Source: Argopecten irradians
Lineage: Eukaryota; Mollusca; Bivalvia; Pectinida; Pectinidae
Direction of reading: 5' to 3'
NCBI RefSeq assembly: GCF_041381155.1
Contig: NC_091144.1
Location: 248,001-312,000, forward strand
Length of the DNA: 64,000 bases
Shown here: positions 1-12,155 of the stretch, one piece after another
How the letters are laid out: every line of letters starts with the position of its first letter
Position numbering within the stretch: the stretch's first letter is position 1
Translations under genes and position numbers: made by a program
The notes under the pieces: model-generated
The model's input: the letters and a program-made list of their open reading frames with translations, nothing else
Told to the model about the DNA's origin: nothing
Databases searched by the model: none

Positions 1-496
1 TGGGCAAATGGAGATACAGCCGTTAGGAGATACCGCTGGAAATATCAATTATCACAGTATGACACTAATTAACGCCGTACGGAAATAACAAATCGGCACA
101 GGTATACTTAAATACTGTTTCAAACAAAGAACAAGGAGACGAATTGGTCAATTTTAAACGTTTTTTTGAAAATTATTAAATATTCTGATTTTAATTATAC
201 TCAATGTTCTAGATTATCCCATAAATAACCCAAACCTAATCTAAATAATTTATTTCTTATACATGTATTATCCAACCATTCATGCATCACTCATCCCCTC
301 TATCATATTTCAAACATACAAATACAATATAATATAGATACAAATGCATTGGAATAGACCAATTTCCAATAGCCCGTGATATATATCAATTTCCTGAACA
401 TCGCACGTTATAGAAGCATGCGAAAGTATGAAATTTATGCCAGTAAAGACTTCAACTTTCACATTTACAATGTTTAAAACATATATACATAAAATA
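1..496. other. AT-rich intergenic or intronic DNA, nothing recognised
   Basis: No convincing exon, RNA gene or transposon end was found here. Stops are frequent in all frames. Confidence 0.5.
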
Positions 497-721
497 CAAA
501 CGTATTGTCATCCCTGATACACAAATTTCAAATTACGATATTTTTAGATTTTAAGTATATTAATTTATATGAAGTAAGTTTTGTAGTGTTAATTCTGCAT
601 CATGATTACAACCGTATTGCCATCCCTGATACACAAATTTCAAATTATGATATTTTTGGATTCTAAGTATAGTAAGTTATATGAAGTACGTTTTGTAGTG
701 ATAATTCTGCATCATTAGTTT
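497..721. repeat. Tandem duplication, two copies of about 112 bp
   Basis: The first copy begins near 501 with cgtattgtcatccctgat and the second near 613 with cgtattgccatccctgat. Both run on through a shared 'tatgaagta.gttttgtagtg' segment to 'aattctgcatcat'. The copies differ by scattered substitutions, so the duplication is not recent. No coding potential was seen. Confidence 0.85.
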
Positions 722-1684
722 AAGAAAGTTCCAATGAGTTAAACATACAAATCCTTTAACATTTCATGAAGGAGGACAAATGTTTTTGTAAATATTTTTA
801 ATAAATATACAAAGTGTCTTCGTTGTAGCAGAGATTTAATTACTATTTAAATCTCTGGTTCTAGTAATTGTTACAATTGTAAATAACCCATAGACAGTCG
901 GGACACTGCGTGATATCAAATCATTTTATTCTATTCTCAGCTTGTCGTCAAATCATTTTATTTTATTCTCATTGCGCGCCGAGAAAATAATGCATTGATA
1001 TTTTTTATTTATATCCTTCACCGGCAACTAAATAACTTGGCTGGGCATTTTACCACTGTCGGAAGAATAAATTTTTTAATTGTAAATGTTGTGTAAAAAT
1101 GTGTGACACGTTAATAAAATATATTATTACTAACCAGCACGTTCAGATGAGTCATTTTCTTAAAGGACTATAACTTTTTGTGAATTGCAAAGTTTGTGAT
1201 ACTAAATGAAATTTTACTGCAATAATTAAAGCAAGGATTTATAAGTGTTTGATTAAAGCAAGAAAGATGGGTATCAAGGTCGTATACATATGATACTTGA
1301 CGTACGTGCACCGATCATCACAAACATGCTAACTGAGATATATAATTGACATACATTAATTAATACGTTTCTACATGTGGTAGCCATGCCTTTGGTTTGA
1401 TGGTTATGTAATACCTAGACCAGGATGTTATTTACCTGTACACAATCAAGCGTCATTCATCGAACTGACCTGTAATTAGAATTACCTGGCTGTAGGCGCA
1501 GGCAATTTGTTATTTGGCGGACTACATCGGGGGTTTTGCTATTGTCTTACAGCCCTGTCAAGCAGGTTAGGACATCCGTAAAATGGGTTTTATTGTGATT
1601 TTAATTTGGAACGCGTCTACATCTATGTTTCTAATAAAATTATTGAGAATACATTTTACGATTGCATTTCAACAAATGTTATTA
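722..1684. other. Non-coding DNA, no gene recognised
   Basis: AT-rich sequence with a short inverted motif near 829-863 (agagatttaat against atttaaatctct). That motif resembles the inverted ends at 1685 and 3982. Nothing else was recognised. Confidence 0.5.
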
Positions 1685-2105
1685 TATGCAGAGATTTAAA
1701 TAGTAGGGATAAGAAGGTACCTCATGGCCTTACTTAACGACGCCCGCAGCGGAAGCTATCCCAGAGTGCATCGCGTGTCTAAATTACAGTCGAGTACAGT
1801 CTAACGACGCCATGCTTCGTCCGATAAAGCGATCTAGGCTATAATTCAGGAGATGAGCAAAAAAAACCCCAAATATCCCAAAGTTTGCTCTTTATTGAAA
1901 ATGTAATTTATTTGAATAATCCATTACATTTTCATAATAGTAGAGGTGTTAAACTTATTATATAAATAAACGTAATGTTAACTGTGATTTCCTGATCCCG
2001 GCATGGTTACTTTCCTCATCGATCGTTACTTGTTCAATAGATCGCCCCGTGAAATATCAATCAAGGATTTATAAGTGAGACGTCCTTGTATCAATATAAT
2101 AAAAC

Positions 2106-2470
2106 CCACGTACTCTGAACATATTGAACCTTTTGAATTTTCGGTGGTAAAACTGTACACAAATCATCGAAGCTACCCTAAATTTATAATCGCGACGATA
2201 CTGTTCCGATAGGGTCGTGACATTCTCATCCATCAGAGTTACTTCCCCTTCATTTCACTCTGTCAGTTGGCAGCCGATGGGGGCCGAGAATGGGTCGTGA
2301 AAGATAGCACAATTAAATCCACATACTCTGAATTCAATAATTGACTGACTTCCATTTAGTTTTCAAATATTTGTTGCTTGGTAAATTTTACAATATAGAA
2401 TATTAAATTGATTGAATTTGAACAAATTGAACCTTTTGAATTTTTGGTGGTAAAACTGCACACAAATCAA
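2106..2470. repeat. Diverged direct duplication
   Basis: The phrase 'ttgaaccttttgaattttcg' followed by gtggtaaaactg and acacaaatca occurs near 2128 and again near 2427, about 298 bp apart. The upstream phrase 'cacgtactctgaa' recurs as 'cacatactctgaa' near 2321, closer to the second copy, so the second unit carries an insertion. Confidence 0.7.
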
Positions 2471-2813
2471 TTTGTAATGGCCGCCGTATACACATTTAGT
2501 AGAGCCAACGGAAGCCAATCTATTTCACTTCCGGTTTTATTTTTAAATATCCACGTGTAGTTGAAAGATAAACAAAATTCTACCGTGTATATGCTACATG
2601 TATATGCAACGTGAATATCGCGAAAGTGATGCGGTACCAGCAATAGTCGTGTTCAATTTGAATATTTGACAACATGTCGTGTATGTCGACCATGATTTTA
2701 CTTTAAAAACTCTAACTGGCAAGCATTTTGTTTTTTTTTAAAAATAAAACCGGAAGCGAAGTTGATTGGCTGCCGTTTGCTCTACTAAATGTGTATACGG
2801 CGGCCATTACAAA
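2471..2813. mobile_element. Foldback MITE with long terminal inverted repeats (343 bp)
   Basis: The left arm starts tttgtaatggccgccgtata and continues through cacatttagtagagc to ccggttttattttt. The right arm from about 2740 to 2813 is its inverse (aataaaaccgg ... gctctactaaatgtg ... ggcggccattacaaa). The arms are roughly 75 bp with a few mismatches. The interior shows no coding potential and no clear target duplication was found. It is a non-autonomous DNA element whose family I do not recognise. Confidence 0.8.
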
Positions 2814-3290
2814 TGTGTGAAATAGAAGGGTCTCGGAAGTATTTCATTGTACACAGTTGTTTAATTTCATAAATGGGATGTAACATGGGGGCAAAGGAGT
2901 ACATAAGATCCTAATATAAAGGTATGTGTACGTTTTCCCGGCATTGCATGGACGATATATTAGAAATATGCCGCTGACGTAGCGTAGGCCAAATCTGGCC
3001 TACGATTTCACATTTTTAAGAGGTACCGCGAGCTGACTATATATTAGGCAAAAAAAATAAAATAAAATAAAAAAAAGCCTAATAATATAGGCAGGTTTAG
3101 CGGACTACATTTGACCATATGACCAAGTTTGAAGAAAATCAGTTAATATTTATTACAGTTATTGTACCGAAGTGGCAGAAACTGACTTTTTTATTTAAGT
3201 AAAGGGCCATAACTCCGCTAAATAAGGTCCATTGAAAGTCGCGATCGAACTAGGCCGAGCCCTTAAAGTATTTAACCTTGTCACCTAGTT

Positions 3291-3447
3291 TACTTTAACC
3301 GTCACCGCCATGTTCATTTGTTCTTCGGGACGCTTCTCGAGTTTACCGAGAAGCACAACATAACATAATTTGCATAATGTAGTCACGATATGTAAAGTCG
3401 AGAAGCGTTCCGAGAGAAAAATGAACATGGCGGTGACGGTTAAAGTA
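3291..3447. mobile_element. Short foldback element (157 bp)
   Basis: The left arm reads tactttaaccgtcaccgcca then tgttcatttgttctt. The right arm is its inverse (aaaaatgaacatggcggtga, cggttaaagta). Inside, 'cgcttctcga' faces 'tcgagaagcg'. The arms are about 50 bp. Its small size and lack of coding sequence fit a MITE. Target duplication is unclear. Confidence 0.75.
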
Positions 3448-3815
3448 AGTGAGCTACACGATGTTTAAATGGAGTTTCTACAAAGTACGGGTCATGACAC
3501 CTCCAAAGGCGATTGTGGATGAACACAGTTATGGGTACTGTTTACCACCACAAGATTAGATTTTGTGATTTTGGCTTGGTTTTTGAGGTGCCCATTAGAG
3601 CCGAGACGACATTTCGACCGGACAGGGAAATGTCTACCTAGCATATTTTTCGTAAATTTCCCGATTCATCAAGCCATAACTTCGTCAATACTTGGCCAAT
3701 TTTGTCCATCAAGCACTCAATGGAAAGATAAATTATTTCTCTTTAAGGTAAGATATCCGTAAATGTTGTATAGAACCCATTTATTAAAATAATCAAGGTT
3801 TAAAAAAATAGGTCC

Positions 3816-3904
3816 GTTTTTCTCGACCGCCGAGTTCATACCCTTGATACTATAATATATGTATGTATACTATTGGTTAAAAATTTTCGTGCCAGGTCCC
3901 TGTG
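3816..3904. mobile_element. Half copy of the hAT-like MITE seen at 21764-21958
   Basis: The segment carries tctcgaccgccgagttcata, cccttgatactataatat, and aaaattttcgtgccaggtcc then ctgtg. This matches the right arm of the palindromic MITE at 21764-21958 with few changes. The opposite arm is absent, so this is a solo half. Confidence 0.85.
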
Positions 3905-4219
3905 CGATAGGTGGGTGCGTGATATCGCGAAAACAGCCCTAGTTACTTATCCCAATTACTATTTAAATCTCTGTTATATGCTAATACATATAAATGGATT
4001 AGATAACAGGCTATGCCTATATAAATCTTCTCCATGATGGTGTATATAATTCAATTAATTAATTAAAATACTATTTAGTTTATATCATTAACTGCTCACA
4101 CACACTCACTCATTCTCCTTTCAGTGACTAAGACAGAAGACAGAACGTAGAAACAGAGTTTTAATGTAGGCATAAATTGTATACATATGTATATATATAT
4201 ACTAGTTTCAAGTATACAA

Positions 4220-4600
4220 ACGATATCGAAGAGGTTTCTTTATAGACATCTTATAGATAAATTAACTCTTCAATGAAATCAATTAATGATGCATATAAGA
4301 AGAATATTGCACGTCTAAGACTTAGTTCACATAACTTAGATATTGAACAATAGAAATATAGGAATCGTCAGAGAATTCAAAGGTTGTGTGAGGTCTGTAA
4401 TGCTAATGACATTGAAGTTGAATTTCACTTTATATTTATATGCAATTGTTACTCTGATTTAAGAAAAAATATATTAAATCATATTATTATAGACGTCCTA
4501 AAGTGTTTAAGTTGGTACTTTTACTATCAACCCAGAATGTAGGGGAATTAAACAAGTTAGGAAAATATATAGATTTGGCTAAATGTTTAACATTGAAAAT
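4220..4600 (+). pseudogene. Non-LTR retrotransposon (LINE) 3' end fragment, decayed
   Basis: Translated pieces read RLRLSSHNLDIEQ, then a stop, then KYRNRQRIQRLCEVCN and IEVEFHFIFIC, and in another frame FKLVLLLSTQNVGELNKLG. The pattern (hydrophobic-HxLxIE, CxxC, E-x-HF-x-C, then a Leu-rich 'LLS...L..L..YI' tail) is the C-terminal zinc-knuckle region common in mollusc LINE ORF2 proteins. At least one internal stop and one frame change show it is dead. A minus-strand relative lies at 62393-62930. Family placement is from memory of the motif only. Confidence 0.65.
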
Positions 4601-6276
4601 TATCCCAGCCAAGTACTGCAATTACGGAATCGTGGCATGTACATATATATATATATCAATTAATATTCCATAATTTCTAAGATATCAATCAATCAGTCAG
4701 CCAACCAATCAAAACTTAATTAATTGAAAGTTATGATCCCATTCATTTTAGTAATTTACAGTAACTTAGAACAGTAAATAAAGAACTTTCTCCCACTAAA
4801 TAATCTCTCTCGAATAATGTAACAGAAGAACAATGTGAAACATTTGTCATGCTTCTGAAATGCTTAAAAACTGATAGCAGTATTCAATTTTCCACAAAGT
4901 AGTGAGTCACTAGTGTATCTTATAAAACGATTTTGAATATGCACGTTGCGTGATATACAAGGATACTTATAAATCCTTGGTGATATACTTGTACTTATTT
5001 TACAAATTTTAATAAATTATATTTTACTATATCATGTTCGTATGTGAATTATCACAATACTTTTAAGATATATTTTGTATGATTAGATTTACACCCCATT
5101 TCATGTATCAAAAACGTAATAGTAAAATGATAAAATATAATAGGCCAATATCAAGGTTAGATGATATTGGCGTATTCGGACTATCTTAGGTATTTAGCCA
5201 ATCAGACAAACGCATCACCTGTAACTCATCTGTCAGCTATTTACTGACACCTGTATTTCGAGTTCGTTAGCCAATGAGGCGGAGCCTAACGTCGCGCGTC
5301 TGCCAATCATAAACTGAAACCCGTCAACAATCAGTATAGTGTCCAGAAACGATTACGTTACGGCACGTAAAACTCTTCAATTCAACAATCAGTGACAAAG
5401 CTGTCTTAAGCTTATCTGTGGAAAAGTTCGCTAATTCATTTGTAAAGGGAAAAGATGAATCTAACTGGACTTATGACTGTGACCTGTATGATAAATAATT
5501 TATCTCATAAATAACGTTTACAAATTGTTATTTAGATTGTGATAAATGATCGAGTCATTTTACAATTAAAAAAAAAATAAAAAAAAAAACATTTTTTAAC
5601 TGAAATGATTTTTTAAATCCATGTATCAAGATAAGCATGTAGGTTAATGTGCAATGCATAAATAAGGGGAAACACATTTTTTTTATGATTTGTTTCCTTT
5701 GTTAGCATTTGTTTTGCTTTATTAATTTAGACAAGTTTGTTTCAATGTATTCGATCCTTACGTAGATGCAGTTTTTATTGATTAGGAAAACTACACTAGA
5801 TGAGGGATATAAATTAAATAGTAATCGTACCTAATAACCCACCCACCTATTATGTTTTTTCTTTTGTTTATATATGGAAATGTTTACTGACGATTAAAAA
5901 AAATCATTTATATCTATTCCATTCGAAACGAATTGTAACTAATGTGTGTAAGTTTGTCTGCCTATTTGAATGATTTTCACAGCTCAATTCACGAAACCTT
6001 ATGGTTTTCAAAAGATTAAAGAAACTTCCGTCCAGTTACGACACATTATGACATATAACTTTAAGAAAAAGAAAACAAATATTGGCAAACATTCAACTTT
6101 TACTGAACTCGCATGTAATGCAAAATATAAAATGCAATAAAGAATTTAAAAATCTTTCTCGGATTGTATGTTGTCCGATTATATATTGTTTTGTATACCT
6201 AATATTTTGAAAATGATACACAGGATGCCATCAAGGGAAAAAATTAATTCAGATTTAAAGATTAGCCCAAACTAAC
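4601..6276. other. Non-coding DNA with a CCAAT-rich patch
   Basis: Mostly AT-rich, with no exon recognised. Within it, 5140-5340 is less AT-rich and holds several CCAAT boxes (5144, 5198, 5271, 5303) near a GC-rich stretch (aggcggagcc, gtcgcgcgtc). A/T homopolymers occur near 5568-5592. Confidence 0.45.
5198..5310. promoter_or_regulatory. Promoter-like cluster of CCAAT boxes
   Basis: CCAAT occurs at 5198-5202, 5271-5275 and 5303-5307, on the same strand and beside GC-rich sequence, with a further box at 5144. Clustered CCAAT boxes are typical NF-Y sites of animal promoters. No adjacent first exon was identified, so this is suggestive only. Confidence 0.25.
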
Positions 6277-9200
6277 CCAAGCCTTTTTAGGGTCAGAACC
6301 TGCCTATTAGATGTCGATCCTGCCTTTTTAAAGTCCGATCCTGCTTTTTTAAAGTCCGATCCTGCCGAAATAAAGTCCGATCCTGCCTTTTTAAGGTCCG
6401 ATCCTGCCTTTTTAAAGCCCGATCCGACCTTTTCAAAGTACGATCCTGCCTTATTAGAGTCCAATCCTGCCTTTTTAGAGTCCGATCCTGCCTTTTTAGA
6501 GGCCGATCCTGCCTTTTTAGAGTCCGATACTGCCATTTTAGAGTCCGATCCTACCTTTTTAAAGTCCGATCCTGCCGAAATAATGTCCGATCCTGCCTTA
6601 TTAGAAGTCCGATCCTGGCTTATTAAGGTCCGATCCTGCCGAAATAAAGTCCGATCCTACCTTATTAGAGTCCGATCACTGCCATTTTAAAAGTCCGATC
6701 CGACCTTTTTAAGTTTTAAAGCCCGATCCTGCCTTTTTAGAGTCCGATCCTGCCTTTTTAAAGTCCGATCCTGCCGAAATAATGTCCGATCCTGCCTTTT
6801 TAATGGCCGATCCTGCCTTTTTAAGGTCCGATCCTGCCTTTTTAAAAGTCCGATCCTGCTTTTTTAAGTCCGATCCTGCCGAAATAAAGTCCGATCCTGC
6901 CTTTTTAAAGTCCGACCCTACCTTATTAGAGTCCGATCCTGCCTTTTAAAAGCCCGATCCGACCTATTTCAAGTCCGATCCTAAAGTCCAATCCTGCCTT
7001 TTTAGAGTCCGATCCTGCCTTTTTAAAGTCCGATCCTGCCCTTTTTAATGTCCGATCCTGCCTTTTTAGTAGAGGCCGATCCTGCCTTTTTAAGGTCCGA
7101 TCCTGCCTTTTTAAAGTCTGATCCTGCTTTTTTTAAGTCCTGATCCTGCCTTTTTTAAAGTCCGATCCTGCCTTTTTAAGGTCCGATCCTGCCTTTATTA
7201 GGTCCGAACCCTGCCTTTTAAGGTCCGATCCTGCCTTATTAGAGTCCGATCCTACCTTTTTAAGTCCGATCCTGCCTTTTTAAAGTCCGATCCTGCCGAA
7301 ATAAAGTCTGATCCTGCCTTTTTAAAGTCCGATCCTGCCTTTTTAAGTCCGATCCTGCCTTTTTAAGTCTGAACCTGCCCGATCCTGCCTTTTAGAGTCC
7401 GATCCTGCCTTTTTAAAGTCCGATCCTGCTTTTTAAAGCCGAATAAAGAGTCCGATCCTGCCTTTTTAAGGTTCGATCCTGCCTTTTTAAAGTCCGATCC
7501 TGCCTGCCGACCCTGCCTTTATTAGAGTCCGATCCTGCCTTAATTAAGTCCGATCCTGCCTTTTTAAAGTCTGATCCTGCTCTATGCCGAATTTAGCACC
7601 TGCCTTTTTTAAAGTTCGATCCATGCCTTTTTAAAGTCCGATCCTGCCTTTTTAAGGTCCGATCCTGCCTTTTAAGAGTCCGATCCTGCCTTATTAGCCT
7701 TTTTAAAGTGTGATCCTGGAGCGAGTTCGATCCTGCCTTTTTAAAGTCCGATCCTGTCGAAATAAAGTCCGATCCTGCCTTTTTAAGGTCCGATCCTGCC
7801 TTTTTAAAGCCCGATCCGACCTTTTCAAAGTACGATCCTGCCTTATTAGAGTCCAATCCTGCCTTTTTAGAGTCCGATCCTGCCTTTTTAGAGTCCGATC
7901 CTGCCTTTTTAGAGTCCGATACTGCCATTTTAGAGTCCCGATCCTGCCGAAATAATGTCCGATCCTGCCTTATTAGAGTCCGATCCTGCCTTTTTAAGGT
8001 CCGATCCTGCCGAAAATAAAGTCCGATCCTGCCGAAATAAAGTCCGATCCTACCTTATTAGAGTCCGATCCTGCCTTTTAAAAGCCCGATCCGACCTTTT
8101 CAAAGTTTTAAAGCCCAATCCTGCCTTTTTAGAGTCCGATCCTGCCTTTTTAAAGTCCGATCCTGCCGAAATAATGTCCGATCCTGCCTTTTTAAAGGCC
8201 GATCCTGCCTTTTTAAGGTCCGATCCTGCCTTTTTAAAGTCCGATCCTGCTTTTTTAAAGTCCGATCCTGCCGAAATAAAGTCCGATCCTGCCTTTTTAA
8301 GGTCCGATCCTGCCGAAATAAAGTCCGATCCTGCCGAAATAAAGTCCGATCCTACCTTATTAGAGTCCGATCCTGCCTTTTAAAAGCCCGATCCGACCTT
8401 TTCAAAGTTTATAAAGCCAAATCCTGCCTTTTTAGAGTCCGATCCTGCCTTTTTAAAGTCCGATCCTGCCGAAATATATGTCCGATCCTGCCTTTTTTAA
8501 AGGCCGATCCTGCCTTTTTAAGGTCCGATCCTGCCTTTTTAAAGTCCGATCCTGCCTTTTTAAAGTCCCGATCCTGCCGAAATAATGTCCGATCCTGCCT
8601 TTTTAAGGCCGATCCTGCCTTTTTAAGGTCCGATCCTGCCTTTTTAAAGTCCGATCCTGCTTTTTAAAGTCCGATCCTGCCGAAATAAAGTCCGATCCTG
8701 CCTTTTTAAGGTCCGACCCTGCCTTATTAGAGTCCGATCCTGCCTTTTTAAAGCCCGATCCGACCTATTTAAAGTCCGATCCTGCCGAAATAAAGTCCGA
8801 TCCTGACTTATTAGAGTCCAATCCTGCCTTTTTAAAGTCCGATCCTGCCTTTTTAGAGTCCGATCCTGCCTTTTTAGAGTCCGATCCTTTTAGAGTATCC
8901 TACCTTTTTAAGTCCGATCCTGCCTTTTTTAAAGTCTGATCCTGCCGAAATAACGTCTGATCCTGCCTTTTTAAAGTCCGATCCTGCCTTTTTAAGGTCC
9001 GATCCTGCCTTTTTAAGGTCTGAACCTGCCTTTTTAAGGTCCGATCCTGCCTTATTAGAGTCCGATCCTGCCTTTTTAAGGTCCGATCCTGCCTTTTTAA
9101 AGTCCGATCCTGCCTCATTAGAGTCCGATCCTGCCTTTTTAAGGTCCGGTCCTGCCTTTTTAAAGTCCGATCCTGCCGAAATAAAGTCCGATCCTGCCTT

Positions 9201-9436
9201 TTTAAGGTCCGACCCTGCCTTTTTAGAGTCCGATCCTGCCTTTTTAAAGTCCGATCCTGCCTTTTTAAAGTCTGATCCTGCTCTATGCCGAAATAAAGAC
9301 CGATCCTGCCTTTTAAAGTCCGATCCTGCCTTTTTAAAGTCCGATCCTGCCTTTTAAGAGTCCGATCCTGCCTTATTAGAGTGTGATCCTGCGGAAATAA
9401 AGTGCGATCCTGCCTTTTTAGAGTCCGATCCTGCAT
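6277..9436. repeat. Minisatellite array with a 21-bp unit
   Basis: The core is gtccgatcctgcc, repeated every 21 bp, roughly 150 times. Three spacer types alternate: tttttaaa, gaaataaa and ttattaga. Single-base insertions and deletions are common, so long open frames are broken. Higher-order repeats are visible: a block rich in gcccgatccgacc variants recurs at about 6330-6536 and 7730-7928 (about 1392 bp apart), and a shorter block recurs near 8087 and 8384 (about 297 bp apart). Stop-free frames of up to about 180 codons here follow from the period being a multiple of three. Confidence 0.95.
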
Positions 9437-10375
9437 ATAAAGGAAACAAATTACATCTCACACTGTCCTGCTTAACTATAATGGAACCTATTGAGTAAAA
9501 GACATAATGATAATATTAATTATAATTGATATATAAACGTAGAAAATATAGTACAAATCAAAGTCCGTTTCTGCGCTGTATATCGTATTTTTTTTTTATT
9601 CAAGCCACTTTACTTTTATCTTGTGCAGTACATTAAACTTCTCGTCATAGTCCATACATACCGGTATTGGTTGTATAAAATAAGGTGTAATAGACTTAAT
9701 AATCAAGGTTTACATATAATATTTCACATTTCGGTAAAAACTATAAAATAAAAAGGCTGTTTCTGCCCGATCCTGTAAATCGTCGTTTTGGTCCATTTAA
9801 CACATATCTAAGCTAGCGCAATGTACATTGATAAATTTTCCCTTTTCAGTTCATACATATATCAATTAGTTTAACTAATAATGATATAGTTATTCTTATT
9901 AAATCTAATTAAAAGTAGAGCACGATTTATGAATGTTTATATTTACGAAAGACCTATCCTGCCCGGCCGTATATATAGAGTCAATTTTATCCGAACTGCA
10001 AATTGAAATTGATCTTTGCGCCGTAAGTATTTCGTGGATTTTGTGAAAATACCTATATATTTCACATTTATTTATCAAGATCATAGTCATATTAACTATT
10101 TTGAATATTTTTTCTCTGATTTAAATTAGCAATCAGTTTTAAAATTGACCGATCCTGCTCGGTAATTTTCTGTCCGACCATGCAAGAAAATATATGATTT
10201 TTTTTTATACTTTTTTTTTGTCAAATCGGTTAACAAATTAATAAAACTGATATATACACTATAATTGAATGCATATTTATCATTTTAACGACTATTTTGT
10301 ACTCCGATTCTGCCCAGTCCTGCCCGATTCTGCCCGTTTCTGCCCGATCCTGTAAATCGTCTTCCGGTCGAAAAG
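9437..10375. repeat. Flank of the 21-bp array with dispersed progenitor-like motifs
   Basis: The phrase ctgcccgatcctgtaaatcg, preceded by 'tttctgcccg' or similar, occurs near 9764-9783 and 10340-10360. Related fragments are cctatcctgcccgg (9954) and gaccgatcctgctcgg (10148). These share 'cgatcctg' with the tandem array but sit in unique AT-rich sequence. No gene was found. Confidence 0.6.
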
Positions 10376-12155
10376 GTCTGAGGCGTGGTTTTCATGAAAG
10401 ACTAGATCTGTGTATATTTTGGTGTATGCGGCGATATGGAACATGTACTGTAAGGTGATATTTGTTTTTATCTTTTATTTTTCTGTGTTCATTTGTCTGT
10501 AATACTTGTATTTTAATCGGGAATGCCTAAATACATGTTAGCGCAAGATCATGCGTAATCCGGAAGTTTATTATTCGACACACCGACTCCATAGAAATAT
10601 TGAACAACATAAAATGACAGTCTTGTTTATCTTTCATCTGAGAGTGTATAGCAGGCCTTGTTTATCTTTCATCTGAGAGTGTATAGCAGGCCATGAAGAA
10701 GTCCTTATTTAGGACACTAGGCCTAGCTAACTTAATTAGATACTAAGTGCACATCCTAGCCTATACGTGTATGGTAGTGGTGTTACACCACAATCTGATT
10801 ATAGATCCTTATATATCCACTCCGTTATATAAAGGATTTGACAATATCCCATAGGGGGTCACGTCCAGATGACCTTTGTACCACGTGGTCTTTCTATAAG
10901 ATATATTTTCTACACCTTGTCACATCCATTGAAAACGATATTTCGTCCCGGTATACATATACAATTAGCTTTATTGTGCTCTTTGGGCGAGATGACTACG
11001 TAAAACCAAAATAATTTTGACGGTTTTTTAAAACTATTTCGTCCCTGAAATTCACTGTCAAAATTTTGCAAGTAAAATGCTCTGTAAATAACACCCCCAT
11101 GCTGCTGCGCTTCCTATGCTATTAATCATCAACATTGAAGGACTGCATTTTCCTAAAGAAGAAGGGGAAAACCACCAACTTGCACATTATAAACCTTGTG
11201 TTTTGTTACACTATTAAAAAAATGGCATAAATATATGCAAAGATAAATTAAGTACAATCTACTAAGAACTTTGTGCTACAGAAATGTTTGTTGCTTAATT
11301 GGGAACTTGATGCAGCTTTTCTCCAAGTATTGCATCAATTTTCTGTACTTTCCAACATACAAATAAATTTAACTTTTGCATAAATTTGGAGTATAATTTC
11401 ATGCTTAGTAAATTTAATTTGTATTTAATAACATATAGAAAAATGTTTGCTAGTTAGATTTTTTTGTTATCAAATGTATTGATGATTTTAAAATTGAGCC
11501 AGTGCCTTTAAAGAAACACACTGATCAACCAAAATAGAAATAATGAACTTTCGATTGCAAAAATTCAATTGTTGTGCATTTAGGATTTTTACAGCTAGAA
11601 ATCAGAGAAACTCATCATCCTTGATTCTTTTCTTAATCGAACCAACGAAAAAAATCTACAAATTAAAGCAATTTTCTTTGTTCCTGAAGAATATGATCTT
11701 CATTAAATTTGAAAATCAGAAGACATTATTCTTAAATGGCCAAATTGTCATTTGCTTATATGTCTATAAGTCATCATTTACTTTCATAGCCTCCCAGTTC
11801 TATAGTGTGTGTGATTTTAACCTACCTGGCCGACAATTTGTATTTACACTGGTAAAACCGATGAAAAATTGAATTATCCCCCGATGTAAACACTGACAGA
11901 AAGTTTTGCTCATCTTTCCAACAAATGAGCTTTTGGCATCCGACTGCCTCATTTTCACTGGGAATCATCAGAGAAAAGTAAAGTTAAAGTGAAATCTTTA
12001 ACAGGATTTTGTATAAATTAACCCGACAAAATTGATATCTGATTATGGAAAAATCCAGCTTTTGTCAAATTTTGCTTTCCCATTTCCATGTATTGTAATT
12101 GTACAGCAAAAATCTGCAGTAAAAATAAACATTTAATTCCAACATAAATTACTTA
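10376..12155. other. Non-coding DNA with a small direct duplication
   Basis: A perfect 35-bp tandem duplication lies at 10622-10691, each copy starting cttgtttatctttcatctga. The rest is AT-rich. A 109-codon open stretch at 11543-11872 has low-complexity composition, no recognised domain and no convincing splice sites, so I do not call it a gene. Confidence 0.55.

Larger units (their letters stand above)
1685..3982. repeat. Region of about 2.3 kb bounded by inverted repeats
   Basis: The left end near 1685-1713 reads atgcagagatttaaatagta then gggataag. The right end at 3944-3982 is its inverse (cttatccc, then tactatttaaatctct, then atatgc). The arms match over roughly 30 bases with small gaps. 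The span holds other repeats (two foldback elements and a half hAT-like MITE), so it is either a composite element or two solo ends of one family in opposite orientation. No transposase-like frame was seen. Confidence 0.4.

Noticed and set aside
11543-11872. 109-codon open frame
   Set aside because: No recognised domain, AT-driven composition and no supporting splice signals or neighbours.
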